DNA from: an uncultured Bacteroidales bacterium
Lineage (GTDB): Bacteria > Bacteroidota > Bacteroidia > Bacteroidales > UBA932
Direction of reading: 5' to 3'
Length of the DNA stretch: 64,000 nt
NCBI GenBank assembly: GCA_900321655.1
Contig: ONWU01000008.1
Span: 1 to 64,000 of the forward strand
A program made the translations under genes and the position numbers. Shown here piece after piece: positions 1-9,753 of this stretch. The first letter of the stretch is position 1. Each line of letters starts with the position of its first letter. Below the pieces are notes generated by a model that saw only the letters and a program-made list of their open reading frames with translations, made no database searches and was not told the origin of the DNA.

Positions 1-972
1 GGGCACGATGGTCTTTTTCTCCTTGCGAAGACTCTTTTCCAGCAGCGGGTGGCGGGCCTTGCGAAGGCGCAGTTCTCCGCTTTCGGACAGCACCGGCATC
101 CCGGCAATATAGTCCAGGGCCACGTGGGCCTTGGCCATGATGAAATCCAGCTCTCCCACAAAGGTGGCGCCGGCCAGGAGCTCCGGCACAAAGGGGCGCA
201 GGAATTCGGCAAATTCGTAAAGGATGCGGGCAATCTCACGGGTCTCGGCAAAATGCAGCTCGGAAATTTCGTTCTGCAGGGCCACTACCTCTGCCGGCTC
301 CATAAAGGTGGTCTTTCCGGTGGCGCTTTCGTCGTATACAAAGCCCTGGAAGGCGCGTTTTTTGGCCGATGCTACCGGGATGAGCATCTTTCCGTCGCGG
401 ATGGAGACGCTGGCATCGGCATCCACCAGGCCTTCCTGCTGTGCCTGCCGAAGGATGGCGTTCATCCGGCGGGAGATGTTGATTTCCTTGTCCTTGATGC
501 TGCGGCGAATCTTGTACAGCTCGTCAGAAGCCGTATCCTTGATTTCTCCGTGCCGGTCCAGGATGGAATCTATGCGGCCGATGACCTCTGCCGGGGCGCT
601 GATGCCCGAAGCCATATGCTGGAGATTGGGGTAGATGCCCTCTTTCACCGTATGGAAAAAGTGCAGGGCCCGGCGCAGCGTGTCCAGAAGGGTTCTCAGT
701 TTGCCCAGGGAAAGGATATCGATGGAAGCATTCTTGCCGATGGGCTCCAGGAAAGGGATGGCGTCAATATACCCGGAGGTGGGGAAATTTTCCTCGAACA
801 TCAGGATCAGGCGCATCTCGTCCGTGAGCAGATGGCGACGATGGATCTGGTCCCCGTCCGTGCAGAACTCTTCCTGTTCTACCCGGGCGGCCGCGTATTC
901 CGTGGAACAACGGGCTGCGATGGCGGCCCGTACCTTGTCAAAACCTATCTTCGCTTCCAGCCTCGCGTCCAT
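1..972 (-). CDS. mutS2: Endonuclease MutS2, N-terminal part (runs off the window)
   Basis: The minus frame is open from an ATG at 972 to the window edge and gives the first 324 residues of a MutS2-type protein. It begins MDARLEAKIGFDKVRAAI and has the family's alpha-helical core/clamp region. The last visible part, with ARHPLLEKSLRKEKKTIVP, is the stretch that precedes the Walker A ATPase domain, which lies outside the window together with the Smr nuclease domain. MutS2 proteins bind branched DNA, suppress recombination and can act on collided ribosomes. The start lies 6 bp after the cdaA stop, so it is probably co-transcribed with cdaA. Confidence 0.9.
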   Translation of the reverse strand, partial: MDARLEAKIGFDKVRAAIAARCSTEYAAARVEQEEFCTDGDQIHRRHLLTDEMRLILMFEENFPTSGYIDAIPFLEPIGKNASIDILSLGKLRTLLDTLRRALHFFHTVKEGIYPNLQHMASGISAPAEVIGRIDSILDRHGEIKDTASDELYKIRRSIKDKEINISRRMNAILRQAQQEGLVDADASVSIRDGKMLIPVASAKKRAFQGFVYDESATGKTTFMEPAEVVALQNEISELHFAETREIARILYEFAEFLRPFVPELLAGATFVGELDFIMAKAHVALDYIAGMPVLSESGELRLRKARHPLLEKSLRKEKKTIVP

Positions 973-978
973 TCGCTT

Positions 979-1791
979 CTATTCCTCCTTGGTCATCAGG
1001 GAGCCCAGCAGCTGGCGGAGCTCCTTCATATCCTGCACGGTGTGGATCTCTCCCCCGCGCACAAAACTCACATTACCGGTTTCTTCGGAAACCACGATGA
1101 TGTCCGCATCCGTATCTTCGCTGAGGCCGATGGCTGCGCGGTGGCGCATCCCGTAATGGGCGGGGATGTCCGTGCGGTTGGTCATCGGAAGCTGACAGCG
1201 GGCGGCGGCGATGTGGTCTCCCACTATAATCATGGCTCCGTCGTGAAGGGGAGAATTCTTGAAGAAGATATTCATGATGAGGCGGCGGTTGATATCGGCC
1301 TCAAAACGGTCTCCCGTCTCCATATACTCCTCCATCGAGGATTTGTGCTGCAGCACGATGAGGGCTCCGGTTTTCTCTGCCGACATGGCACGGACGGCTT
1401 CTCCCAGCTCTTCGGCGCTATGGCTGCCCATCGTCTCTTCCTTGATGCCCAGCAGGCGGTTGAAAAGCTGACCGCTACGGCGGGCGATGCCCGACTGAAC
1501 GGCCACCCGGTTAAGCATATGGCGGATTTCCGGCTGGAACAGGATGAGCACCGCCAGAACACCCACATCCAGCAGGGCGCTCAGCAGGGCCGTCATCATC
1601 CTCATGCCCAGGGCGGTTACCACGGCCTGCAAAACCAGCAGGAACACCAGCACCAGCACGATATTGAGCACGGTGGAATCTCCCCTCAGGCTCCGGAACA
1701 GCAGGAAGATAATGATGGCCACCATCAGGATGTCCAGAATATCCGCCCAGCCGAAGCTGAGGAAACCGAATATGCCCAATACTTTTGTCAT
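979..1791 (-). CDS. cdaA: Diadenylate cyclase CdaA (c-di-AMP synthase)
   Basis: This 270-residue membrane protein condenses two ATP into cyclic di-AMP. About 100 N-terminal residues form three hydrophobic helices. The DAC domain follows, with the catalytic motif SPLHDGAMII and the RHRAAIGLSE motif, both intact. Length and architecture match CdaA (YbbP/DacA) rather than DisA. No cdaR regulator lies next to it. A TATCTTTG box ends 6 bp before the ATG, which predicts an almost leaderless mRNA independent of the GH106 gene 24 bp upstream. mutS2 follows 6 bp after the stop. Confidence 0.93.
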   Translation of the reverse strand: MTKVLGIFGFLSFGWADILDILMVAIIIFLLFRSLRGDSTVLNIVLVLVFLLVLQAVVTALGMRMMTALLSALLDVGVLAVLILFQPEIRHMLNRVAVQSGIARRSGQLFNRLLGIKEETMGSHSAEELGEAVRAMSAEKTGALIVLQHKSSMEEYMETGDRFEADINRRLIMNIFFKNSPLHDGAMIIVGDHIAAARCQLPMTNRTDIPAHYGMRHRAAIGLSEDTDADIIVVSEETGNVSFVRGGEIHTVQDMKELRQLLGSLMTKEE

Positions 1792-1797
1792 AGTTTA

Positions 1798-1805
1798 CAA
1801 AGATA
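1798..1805 (-). promoter_or_regulatory. -7 box of the cdaA promoter
   Basis: TATCTTTG read on the minus strand fits the Bacteroidota -7 consensus TAnnTTTG. It ends 6 bp before the cdaA ATG, so transcription would start at or just before the start codon. No good -33 TTG is seen at the expected distance. Confidence 0.55.
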
Positions 1806-1815
1806 CGGAAAATTC

Positions 1816-4800
1816 TTAATATAGAAGCAGAACAGGGCCGATGAGTCCGCTTTCCCGAAGCGGACTGCCGGGTTCCGGGCCCGCAATGGTCCAGGTCTTG
1901 CGCTCACCTTCCGGCAGGTTGACGTCATAGGCCAGGCGGTTGAACCAAGTGCCGGTGACGGCAATCCGGAGGGTGTTCCGGCCCGCCTTTCCCTTTACCG
2001 TGAGCCGATAGGGGCTGGCCCAAAGCACCCCGGCGGGGGCGCCGTTCACCTGAACATCGGCAATCATATCCACGCGGCCCAGATCCAGCAGCACTTCTCC
2101 CGCCCTCGGGAGCGTGAAGGTGGTTTCGTACACCGCCGTGCCGGAGAAGGCCTTGCCTTCCTCGCCCAGAGGAAGGTCTTTCCAGGCCTTCAACCCCTTC
2201 AGGGTCAACGGTTTTTCGGGAGCGCCCCAGCCCTCCGGGAAACGAAGGGTCCAGGTTGTCAGTTCCTTGCTGCGGGCATATACCGGCTTATCGGCCGGCT
2301 GCCGGGAACTTCCGGGACGGAAAACCACAAAGCAGTTGCCGGCGCGCTCCAGATCCAGCTTTACCGCGGCATACTCCCCTTCCTGACGGGTCTCCAGGCC
2401 CTCTATCCGGCCCGTTACCGCGTCCCAGCGTTCGGCCTTTCCCTGTGCTTTCAGCATAACCGTTCCGTGGAAGTCTTTTCCCGTGGGGGCGGCTATATAG
2501 AACCAGTGGGCTCCTTCGGTTTCCCGGTGAAGCCAAAGCAGCTCTTCATTCGCAACCAGCTGAGGATGAAGGCGATGCAACTCCAGCGTATTCCGGTTTA
2601 GGGAAGGGCCCAGGACCACCCGGGCGCCTTTTTCCATCAGGAAACGCACCCTTTCCACCGTACGGGCCGACAGGTTCCCGTTGTCCGGGATCCAGAGAAG
2701 GCCATACGACTGACCTTCCGGGGTTACCAGCCTTCCTTCCTTCACTTCCAGGCGGTTAAAGAGCACGTCCGGGTTGCAGTAATCATATTTGTAACCCTGG
2801 GGGAACGGCGCCTTCTGGTCCGGCTTCTGGGTTACTTCATCACCCACATACCACAGGACATCCACTACGGGAAGGCCCCTCTCCAGCAGATAACTGGTGC
2901 GGGCCAGGTAAGTGGTGAAATAAGGCATATACTTCCACCAGGTCTGTCCCCGGAGAAAGGGGGTTCCAATCTTGTTCCCGAAACTGGTTCCCGGCGGCAG
3001 GAAGCCCACCTGGGGGTTGTGGGTATAGGTGTGGAACACATTGTGCGTAACACCCTCCGTCATATTCAGGTTGGCCACTTCTTTGAGCATTTCCCAGTGC
3101 TCGTCCCAGCTGAGGTCGAAACTGGTGAAACTCTCCGCGGCCACGCGGCGCTTGCCATAGAGGTGGGCGGCCGATGCCGTGGGCTTGATGGGCTTGAAGT
3201 TCAGGTCTCCCACAAAGCCTTCCGTGATGGGGTGCCAGAATTCCGTCATGGGGACGTCGGCATACTTGTAGTATTCCATGAAATCCATAGCAACCACATC
3301 TCCTCCGGCGGTTTCGTACTGCACCTGCAGACCTTTCTCGTGGGCCAGATCTGTCATTGTCTTGAAGAAATTCCGGTTGTAAAGGTCACTCTTGACGCGG
3401 CGCCACTGGTCCAGGAAACGGGCGGTAGCTTCCTGACTGTCCAGCACATAGCCCGCCAAAGCGGGCATCCAGCCGCGGAGGGCATAGCCGGTGCCGGAAA
3501 GGAATTCCTCCTCCATTTTTCCCGTCCACGTCTGGTTGTAGCACTCCCAGCTATCCATCAGCATTCCATTGCCCAGGCCCTGCAGCGGCCCTTCCTGGAG
3601 GCGTCCCACATAATGGGCAAACTGAACCTGGGCCCCGCGGGGATCCAGCTTGTTGCATTCCCAGCCGGTGGCTTCGGCCGGTGCCGGACCGTTGCGGTAC
3701 CCGCTATTCACGTGGCCGAAACGGAGAATCGTCCAACTGCATCCTTCGGGCGCGGTCCACGAGAGGGTTCCGTCGGCCTGCAGGAGAGACGTAAGGTCCT
3801 GAATCTCATCTTTCTGCACAAAGGCGGCAGGGTCCTGGCGGGTTCTGTCCTGATAGCGTTCCTTCTCACGGAGGGTGCTGCCGGAGCGGGCCTGCCAGTC
3901 GTTCATCCGGGCGGCCGAGAAGAAGCGCACGTAGCCGACGTGAATGTTGTGCTCATTGGAGAGGGTGAATTCCAGCTTCTGAGCGGGGCGCGAGGGCTCA
4001 TTCACCGCCAGGGACATAGGCTGGTTGTCCTGCCAGCTTCCCATAGGCAAGTGGCTGTGCAGCAGGGTTTCCCGCTTCCCGTCCGGGCCAATGCCCACCA
4101 GCGTAAGCTCCATCCCCGGGGTGTTCACGAAGTCCCGGCCGAAGCTGTCCAGACTGGGAAGTTCCAGCGTCCTTACCACGGCGCCTTCCGGCAGGGTGAA
4201 GGTGACGCTGTGGGTGGTTCCACCCTTTGCATCCAGGGCTTTCCCTTCGCGAAGAAGGGCCGCCCAATCGGCCTCAACGGAACTTATATTCCTGACTTCT
4301 AACGGCTTTCCCGTATCTCCCAGCGGGGTGGGGAAAGCCAGCACACAAACGTCCCTATAGTCTCTCCACTCCTCCTGAGAAGGCTGGCCCTTGGGAAGGA
4401 CACCCTGCCAGGACGTTCCGCCAAAAACGTCCGTCCGGCTCCAGACCAGGTCTCTCATCGCATCTTCGGGCTTTATCCAGGGCCCGCCGGCCATAGCCCA
4501 GCCGGGACAGGTCTGGATGGTGAGCCGAAGACCCAGGCTGCGGGCTTTCTGGCCCAGATACGCGACCATCTTGTCCCAATCCGGGGAAAGCGGCACCACC
4601 GGGGTGTCCACGCCCGGCCATCGACCCCCGAAGGCGCCGTGAAACCACTGGATACCGGCAATCCCGGCCCCGGCGATGGCCTCCAGGTCTGCATCCATTC
4701 CTTCCCGGGAGACATTATCCCCTATAAAATGGAACCAGGTTTCCGGCCAGAAGACCTTGGGCGGTGAAACGAAGTTCTGCTCGTCCTGCGCTCCGAAGGG

Positions 4801-4899
4801 TGCGTCCAGCAAAGATGCAGGTGCTTGAATATCGGCCACCTGGGCCCACGCAAGCAGGCCGAAGAGCAGGCCCGAAAGGGAAAGGAAAATTCTTTTCAT
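1816..4899 (-). CDS. Glycoside hydrolase family 106 (alpha-L-rhamnosidase-like), secreted
   Basis: A 1027-residue protein with a signal peptide (MKRIFLSLSGLLFGLLAWAQ). The N-terminal motif WFHFIGDNVSREGMDADLEA and the following GIAGIQWFHG match the start of the GH106 catalytic region. The C-terminus has a jelly-roll-like domain and the family ending with GTWFNRLAYD and SGLIGPVLL. GH106 enzymes of Bacteroidota remove alpha-L-rhamnose from pectin and other glycans. The length is normal for the family. The gene is not in a recognisable SusC/D locus here; cdaA follows 24 bp later on the same strand but has its own promoter box. Substrate specificity cannot be read from sequence. Confidence 0.85.
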   Translation of the reverse strand: MKRIFLSLSGLLFGLLAWAQVADIQAPASLLDAPFGAQDEQNFVSPPKVFWPETWFHFIGDNVSREGMDADLEAIAGAGIAGIQWFHGAFGGRWPGVDTPVVPLSPDWDKMVAYLGQKARSLGLRLTIQTCPGWAMAGGPWIKPEDAMRDLVWSRTDVFGGTSWQGVLPKGQPSQEEWRDYRDVCVLAFPTPLGDTGKPLEVRNISSVEADWAALLREGKALDAKGGTTHSVTFTLPEGAVVRTLELPSLDSFGRDFVNTPGMELTLVGIGPDGKRETLLHSHLPMGSWQDNQPMSLAVNEPSRPAQKLEFTLSNEHNIHVGYVRFFSAARMNDWQARSGSTLREKERYQDRTRQDPAAFVQKDEIQDLTSLLQADGTLSWTAPEGCSWTILRFGHVNSGYRNGPAPAEATGWECNKLDPRGAQVQFAHYVGRLQEGPLQGLGNGMLMDSWECYNQTWTGKMEEEFLSGTGYALRGWMPALAGYVLDSQEATARFLDQWRRVKSDLYNRNFFKTMTDLAHEKGLQVQYETAGGDVVAMDFMEYYKYADVPMTEFWHPITEGFVGDLNFKPIKPTASAAHLYGKRRVAAESFTSFDLSWDEHWEMLKEVANLNMTEGVTHNVFHTYTHNPQVGFLPPGTSFGNKIGTPFLRGQTWWKYMPYFTTYLARTSYLLERGLPVVDVLWYVGDEVTQKPDQKAPFPQGYKYDYCNPDVLFNRLEVKEGRLVTPEGQSYGLLWIPDNGNLSARTVERVRFLMEKGARVVLGPSLNRNTLELHRLHPQLVANEELLWLHRETEGAHWFYIAAPTGKDFHGTVMLKAQGKAERWDAVTGRIEGLETRQEGEYAAVKLDLERAGNCFVVFRPGSSRQPADKPVYARSKELTTWTLRFPEGWGAPEKPLTLKGLKAWKDLPLGEEGKAFSGTAVYETTFTLPRAGEVLLDLGRVDMIADVQVNGAPAGVLWASPYRLTVKGKAGRNTLRIAVTGTWFNRLAYDVNLPEGERKTWTIAGPEPGSPLRESGLIGPVLLLY

Positions 4900-4921
4900 G
4901 GTTATCAGTGTGTGCTTTTCA

Positions 4922-4929
4922 CAAACATA
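4922..4929 (-). promoter_or_regulatory. Candidate -7 box for the GH106 gene
   Basis: TATGTTTG on the minus strand, 22 bp before the GH106 ATG, fits TAnnTTTG. No matching -33 element is obvious, so this is a weak call. Confidence 0.35.
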
Positions 4930-4985
4930 ATCATTTTTGATATTTGTAGCATAGCACTATTGCTAAAATCTTACACGTCAACCAT

Positions 4986-5528
4986 ATGAAAGAACTGAAA
5001 GAAACCAAGACCGAGAAGAACCTCCAGGAGGCCTTCGCCGGTGAATCCCAGGCCCGCAACAAGTACACCTACTTTGCTTCCAAGGCCAAAAAAGACGGCT
5101 ATGTCCAAATCTCCAAGATTTTTGAGGAGACGGCCGATAATGAAAAGGAACACGCCAAGATCTGGTTCAAGTACCTCTGCGGCGGTGGCATCGGATCCAC
5201 CATAGAGAATCTGGCCGAAGCCGCCAACGGTGAGAATTACGAGTGGACGGACATGTATGACAGAATGGCCCGGGAGGCCGAAGAGGAAGGCTTCCAGGAG
5301 ATTGCCGAGAAGTTCCGGATGGTGGGTGCCATCGAGAAGGAGCACGAGGCCCGCTACCGCAAGCTACTGGAGAACATCCAGAAAGAGATTGTCTTCTCCC
5401 GTGACGGGGACTGCATCTGGCAGTGCTCCAACTGCGGCCACATTGTGGTAGGGAAAAAAGCTCCGGAAATCTGTCCCGTCTGTGACCATCCCCAGAGCTT
5501 TTTCCAAATCAAAGCGGAAAACTATTAA
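4986..5528 (+). CDS. rbr: Rubrerythrin
   Basis: A 180-residue cytoplasmic peroxide-reducing protein. Residues 1-135 form the ferritin-like four-helix domain that carries the di-iron site (acidic and EH residues in NEKEHAKIW and IEKEHEARY). The last 45 residues are a rubredoxin-like domain with two CxxC pairs (CSNCGH and CPVCDH) that bind one iron. The length is normal. It is transcribed alone; the GH31 gene converges on it and the two stop codons abut. A short inverted repeat TAGCA-N9-TGCTA at 4947-4965 upstream could be an operator, but this is not established. Its likely role is oxidative-stress protection in an anaerobe. Confidence 0.95.
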   Translation: MKELKETKTEKNLQEAFAGESQARNKYTYFASKAKKDGYVQISKIFEETADNEKEHAKIWFKYLCGGGIGSTIENLAEAANGENYEWTDMYDRMAREAEEEGFQEIAEKFRMVGAIEKEHEARYRKLLENIQKEIVFSRDGDCIWQCSNCGHIVVGKKAPEICPVCDHPQSFFQIKAENY

Positions 5529-7910
5529 TTAATAGGTTATCTGAATTTTCAACGCCTGCGAGGCTGCCGATTCCGGAAGGGAGATGCAAGCTTCGCGGGT
5601 GTTTTCGTTGTAGGTGCACTCCAGGGAGGAACCGCCAAGCGTGGCCTTGGGGCAACGGTTCACGCCGCCCAGTATCAGGGAAATCCTACGGGTTTCACTC
5701 ATACCCTTGAAGGATCCTTCCCTTGCCGCCACAAATATCGTGCAGGCGCTTCCCGTGGCATTTTTCTCTATGCGAGTGGTGGCAAACTGCTCCGGATAGG
5801 CCTGGCTTTCACCATCATCCTCATAGTGCACATAGTGGCTGCGTCCCTTGCCGGGAGCCACATAAATGCGGTACTCATTGGTGGGCGTCTGGAGGTCCTG
5901 GATGCCTTCCTGGGCCAGGGGCAGGATGGCTCCGGCTTTCACAAACCAGGCATTCTGGTCTATGGTATAAGATAGTTTCTGAACCGTACCCCCCTTGAGC
6001 ATCTTTCGGTGGGCCATATCGTACCAGTCGTTGCCGGCGGGGAGCCAGACGTCCCTGCGAGCTTTTCCATCGGCCCCCACGGGCTCACAGATGGTGGCGG
6101 CAAGGATATTGTCTCCAAAGAAATATTCCTGCTTCCAGGTGTAGGCCTCTTCCTTCTCCGGATACTCATAATAGAGCGGACGACAAAGGGAAATGCCGGT
6201 CTCATAGGCCTGACGGGCCATATCATAGATATAAGGAGTAAGCGCATAACGAAGTTCCAGCGCTTCCTTCATATACTCATAGTGGGACGGGAACATCCAG
6301 ATGCGCCGCTCCAGGGCAGCCGATGAGGTGCTGTGCGTCTTGAAGATGGGAGAGAACACGCCGTACTGCAGCCAGCGGGTGAACAGCTCCGGCTCTGTAG
6401 GAACCTGCTCTCCGGGCATCCAGTGGCCGCCCAAGTCGTGGCCCCAATAGCCGTAGAGCACGTTGGAAGCCGTAGAGGTGAATTCGGGCAGATAGCCCAG
6501 CACCTCCCACTTGATCTGCGTGTCTCCGGAGAAACCCAGCTGGTAGCGGTGGCTGCCCAGGCCGCCCCAGCGGTGATAAATCATGGGACGGGGTGCCTGA
6601 TCGGCCTTAAGCCCCTTGGCCTGGCGCACCTTATCGTTGAAAAAGATGTGGTTAATCCAGAACGTGTTGCTGAGACCCTTCACATAGCGGCTTTCCTTGT
6701 ACTGCTGCCAGTCCAGCCACCAGAAATCCACACCCTGCTGCTCCAGGGGATGGATGATGGAGTTGAAGTAGGCATCGGCCCAGGCCACCTGGTCCATCCT
6801 GTACGGGACAGAGGCGTGATAACCGGGCTTGGCGGGGCCGTTCCAGATGTCTTCACCGCCTTTATAGACATACCCTTCCGGGCCGTCATAGTCTGTGGTA
6901 CGGGACAAATAATCCTGCACGAAGGTCTTATACACCTTCTCGCGGGGAATCACGCCCACGGCCGGGTGCAGGTTCAGGGAGGTCTTCAGGTGCATACTGT
7001 GCACCTCTCCCAGAAAGCCCTCGGGGTCTCCAATGAGGTCCTGGTTCCAGGTGTATCCCGTCCAGCCCAGGCCTTCTCCGTGATCGTCACGGGTGCGGCG
7101 GGCGGCGTTCGGCCAGGTTTCGTGCCAGTCCATATCTATGACCATAACGTCAATGGGCAGCTTCCTTTCACGGAATTCTCGGCCCAGGGCCAGGAACTCA
7201 TCGTCGGTATAGGCCCAGTAGCGGCTCCACCAATAACCGAACACAAATTTGGGCGGCAGGGGAATTCGGCCGGCCACCTTGGCATAATCTGCCAGGGCGG
7301 TCTTGTAGTCGTGTCCGTAGGCAAAGAGGTACCAGTCCTGCATCTCTCCCTCCGGCCGGGCGGCCACCCACTGGCCCCAGTCGCTGGAGTCTTCTACAAG
7401 CAGGTGCCTTCCGCTCTCGTCCACCAGGGCCCAGCCGTCGCGGGAAAGGATTCCCTTCTCCATAGGGTCATCGTAATTAATCTTATCCGGGCCCTCGCAA
7501 CCGTCCAGCGTACGGGCCGTACCCATCAGATTGCCGGTGTCGCTTAATCCGGGATACCATTTACGGGTTTTTCCATTCAGCGGGAACTGAACCTGCAGGT
7601 TTTCCTGGGAAAAAGGCTTGCCATCGGCCTTGTACGTGAGGGTCAAAGACTTGGTCTTGACCACCAGCTTACCTCCCGTCCGGGAAACGGTGAAAGCCGG
7701 CACCGGCAGTTCCCGGTTCACAATGGCCAGGGTTGCGTGGTCTTCAAACCGGGCGTTCTCGCTCCACTCCATGCGGATGAGCCGGTCTGTGAGCATAGTA
7801 AAACGGGCGTTTCCCTCCACCACCTGCGCAGCGGGAAGGGCAACGGGGTTTTGGGCCAGGGCACTCACGGCAGCCAGCAGTCCCACCAGAAAAATCATAG
7901 ATTTTTTCAT
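5529..7910 (-). CDS. Glycoside hydrolase family 31 (alpha-glucosidase/alpha-xylosidase type), secreted
   Basis: A 793-residue protein; the start is set at 7910 because the next residues (MKKSMIFLVGLLAAVSALAQ) form a signal peptide. An N-terminal beta-sandwich precedes the GH31 barrel. Landmarks are PPKFVFGYWWSRYWAY, the WWLDWQQ segment carrying the probable nucleophile Asp, and HRWGGLGSHRYQLGFSGD with the probable acid/base Asp. The usual WxDMNE-type sequence is replaced by WLDWQQ, so this is a non-canonical GH31 subgroup and the substrate is uncertain. It is the last gene of an aspS-GH20-GH31 run; GH20 ends 10 bp upstream. Confidence 0.88.
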   Translation of the reverse strand: MKKSMIFLVGLLAAVSALAQNPVALPAAQVVEGNARFTMLTDRLIRMEWSENARFEDHATLAIVNRELPVPAFTVSRTGGKLVVKTKSLTLTYKADGKPFSQENLQVQFPLNGKTRKWYPGLSDTGNLMGTARTLDGCEGPDKINYDDPMEKGILSRDGWALVDESGRHLLVEDSSDWGQWVAARPEGEMQDWYLFAYGHDYKTALADYAKVAGRIPLPPKFVFGYWWSRYWAYTDDEFLALGREFRERKLPIDVMVIDMDWHETWPNAARRTRDDHGEGLGWTGYTWNQDLIGDPEGFLGEVHSMHLKTSLNLHPAVGVIPREKVYKTFVQDYLSRTTDYDGPEGYVYKGGEDIWNGPAKPGYHASVPYRMDQVAWADAYFNSIIHPLEQQGVDFWWLDWQQYKESRYVKGLSNTFWINHIFFNDKVRQAKGLKADQAPRPMIYHRWGGLGSHRYQLGFSGDTQIKWEVLGYLPEFTSTASNVLYGYWGHDLGGHWMPGEQVPTEPELFTRWLQYGVFSPIFKTHSTSSAALERRIWMFPSHYEYMKEALELRYALTPYIYDMARQAYETGISLCRPLYYEYPEKEEAYTWKQEYFFGDNILAATICEPVGADGKARRDVWLPAGNDWYDMAHRKMLKGGTVQKLSYTIDQNAWFVKAGAILPLAQEGIQDLQTPTNEYRIYVAPGKGRSHYVHYEDDGESQAYPEQFATTRIEKNATGSACTIFVAAREGSFKGMSETRRISLILGGVNRCPKATLGGSSLECTYNENTREACISLPESAASQALKIQITY

Positions 7911-7920
7911 AAAATCGATA

Positions 7921-9741
7921 TTACCTTTTCTTATAATCAAAGCCTTGTGCATCCCACGCGGGCATTTCCTTCTTTTTGACTATGCTATAGAACTGATTGA
8001 AGTCCGTTTGTTCGCTATTCCAGGCACGCTCCCAAACACCCACGGCCTTGGGCAGCATCTGGTACGTGGCGTTGTCGAAACTACGGATGTTCTCAGACCA
8101 CAGAAGCGCCTCGGCACCCACAATATACTCCGGATGCCGAAGGCCCGGATAATCCCACACCGGAAGTGCAAAACTCTTTCTCTCGTCCACGAAACCGCCC
8201 CAGTGCAGGCCAATCTCGTTGGGATCGTCACTGTACGCCAGATCTACATAGGCGTGCTGCACATTGGAAAGGAGCACGGGAATGCCTTCATTGGCCAGGC
8301 GGGCCGGCAAATCTTCATTCTCTTCCCGGGTGCTCCAGGCATTGACGAAAAGCAGCTGCTTTTTAAGCGCTTCCAGGGTTTCGGGCTCTATATTCTCCAC
8401 GATCTCCTGCCAACCGGCCAGTTTCACTCCGTGCTCCCGGGCCAGAGCCAGCATCCGGCGGGTGAAAAGGTCCTTCATCTGCTTCCGGTCTCTTCCGGCC
8501 CAGCAACCGCCCGGCACCTCGTCTCCTCCGATGTGGATACCCGGAAGAGGTACACCGGCCTCCTTGTGCATTTTCACAACCTCCTCAAACACAACTGAAT
8601 AGAAGGCGTAAACGCCCGGAAGCTCCGGATCCAGCACATTGTCCGTAAAGTCCTGGGCGCTCCAGTAACGGGAGGTATCGGCGGGATCCTGCATCCGGAA
8701 AGTGGTGTCTCCGGTTTTGCGCTCATAGGCCTGCATAGCCTTGATGGAAGAGCGGGAATGGCCCGGGGCGTCGAACTCCGGAACCACCCGGATGCGGCGC
8801 TCCCACGCATAACGCAGGATTTCTTCGTACTCCTGTACCGTATAGAAGGTGGTATTGCCCGTGCGGCCATTGGCCGTGGGTTTGAGGGCCCGGGTCTCCT
8901 GCAGGTCCCAGTCCGGGAGCTGGTGATGGCCGCTGAAGGCCGTCAGCTCCGGCAGGCGGGGAATCTCCAGGCACCAGGACTCATCGTCTCCCAGGTGGAA
9001 ATGGAGGAGGTTCAGCTTGTAGGAAGCCATAATGTCCAGCACCTTCAGAACCTCTTCCTTGCTGCGGAAATCCCGCACCACATCCAGCATAAAGCCGCGA
9101 AGACCCAGGTCCGGCCAGTCTTCAATAACCGTGTCCGAGAGACCCTCGGGAAGCTTTTTCAGGGTGGTCTGCGCGAAGAATGCGCCATCCTCATCATCGG
9201 CCTCCACCGAAGGCTCCCCCTTATCATCGAAACTAATCTTATACCAGCCGGCAGGATGGGATTCCCCCTCAAAAGCCCTTTCCTTCACCTGCGGAATGAT
9301 GTCTGTGGCCCGGGGCTCATAGGTGGCGGCAAAGAGGGTGGAGTCGATGGGCGTTCCCTGGCGGTCCAGGAAATGGTATTCCACAGGGATGGGCTTGTCG
9401 GCCTTTCCCTTCTGCTGCAGCATAAATCCCTCCGGAGCCCAAGAGTGGCGGGGCAGCGGACGGCCCAGATAGGTTATGGTAAGCGTTCCTCCCTGGGGAA
9501 GGTCCAGATAGCGGCTGGTGCCCTGGAAATGCTTGATTTCCTTCACGGGACCACCGGTAATCTCGTAATTGTCAAACAGTTCCTGGAACCAAACACGCCC
9601 GCCCGCGGGCATATTACGAAGCTCCAGCGTATGCTGTGCGCGTCCGTTTTCTCCTACAGGTCCCTCCGTCCATACGGCCGAAGGCTGCCCACAGGACCAC
9701 AGCAGGACCAGGGGCAGCAATAAAAGCAGTGTTTTTTTCAT
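7921..9741 (-). CDS. Glycoside hydrolase family 20 beta-N-acetylhexosaminidase lipoprotein
   Basis: A 606-residue protein with a lipoprotein signal (LVLLWSCGQ), so probably anchored in a membrane and facing the periplasm or surface. An N-terminal GH20b-like domain is followed by the catalytic barrel from about residue 195 (LRGFMLDVVRDF, LHFHLGDDESW). The catalytic Asp-Glu pair is in HIGGDEVPGGCW. It would release terminal N-acetylglucosamine or N-acetylgalactosamine from glycans. It starts 12 bp after aspS and ends 10 bp before GH31, which suggests one transcript. Confidence 0.92.
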   Translation of the reverse strand: MKKTLLLLLPLVLLWSCGQPSAVWTEGPVGENGRAQHTLELRNMPAGGRVWFQELFDNYEITGGPVKEIKHFQGTSRYLDLPQGGTLTITYLGRPLPRHSWAPEGFMLQQKGKADKPIPVEYHFLDRQGTPIDSTLFAATYEPRATDIIPQVKERAFEGESHPAGWYKISFDDKGEPSVEADDEDGAFFAQTTLKKLPEGLSDTVIEDWPDLGLRGFMLDVVRDFRSKEEVLKVLDIMASYKLNLLHFHLGDDESWCLEIPRLPELTAFSGHHQLPDWDLQETRALKPTANGRTGNTTFYTVQEYEEILRYAWERRIRVVPEFDAPGHSRSSIKAMQAYERKTGDTTFRMQDPADTSRYWSAQDFTDNVLDPELPGVYAFYSVVFEEVVKMHKEAGVPLPGIHIGGDEVPGGCWAGRDRKQMKDLFTRRMLALAREHGVKLAGWQEIVENIEPETLEALKKQLLFVNAWSTREENEDLPARLANEGIPVLLSNVQHAYVDLAYSDDPNEIGLHWGGFVDERKSFALPVWDYPGLRHPEYIVGAEALLWSENIRSFDNATYQMLPKAVGVWERAWNSEQTDFNQFYSIVKKKEMPAWDAQGFDYKKR

Positions 9742-9753
9742 AAAAGGCAGAAA

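Noticed and set aside
49..1824. A 591-codon plus-strand frame over mutS2 and cdaA
   Set aside because: Both minus-strand genes carry intact family motifs, and the plus frame spans both genes, which only a shadow would do.
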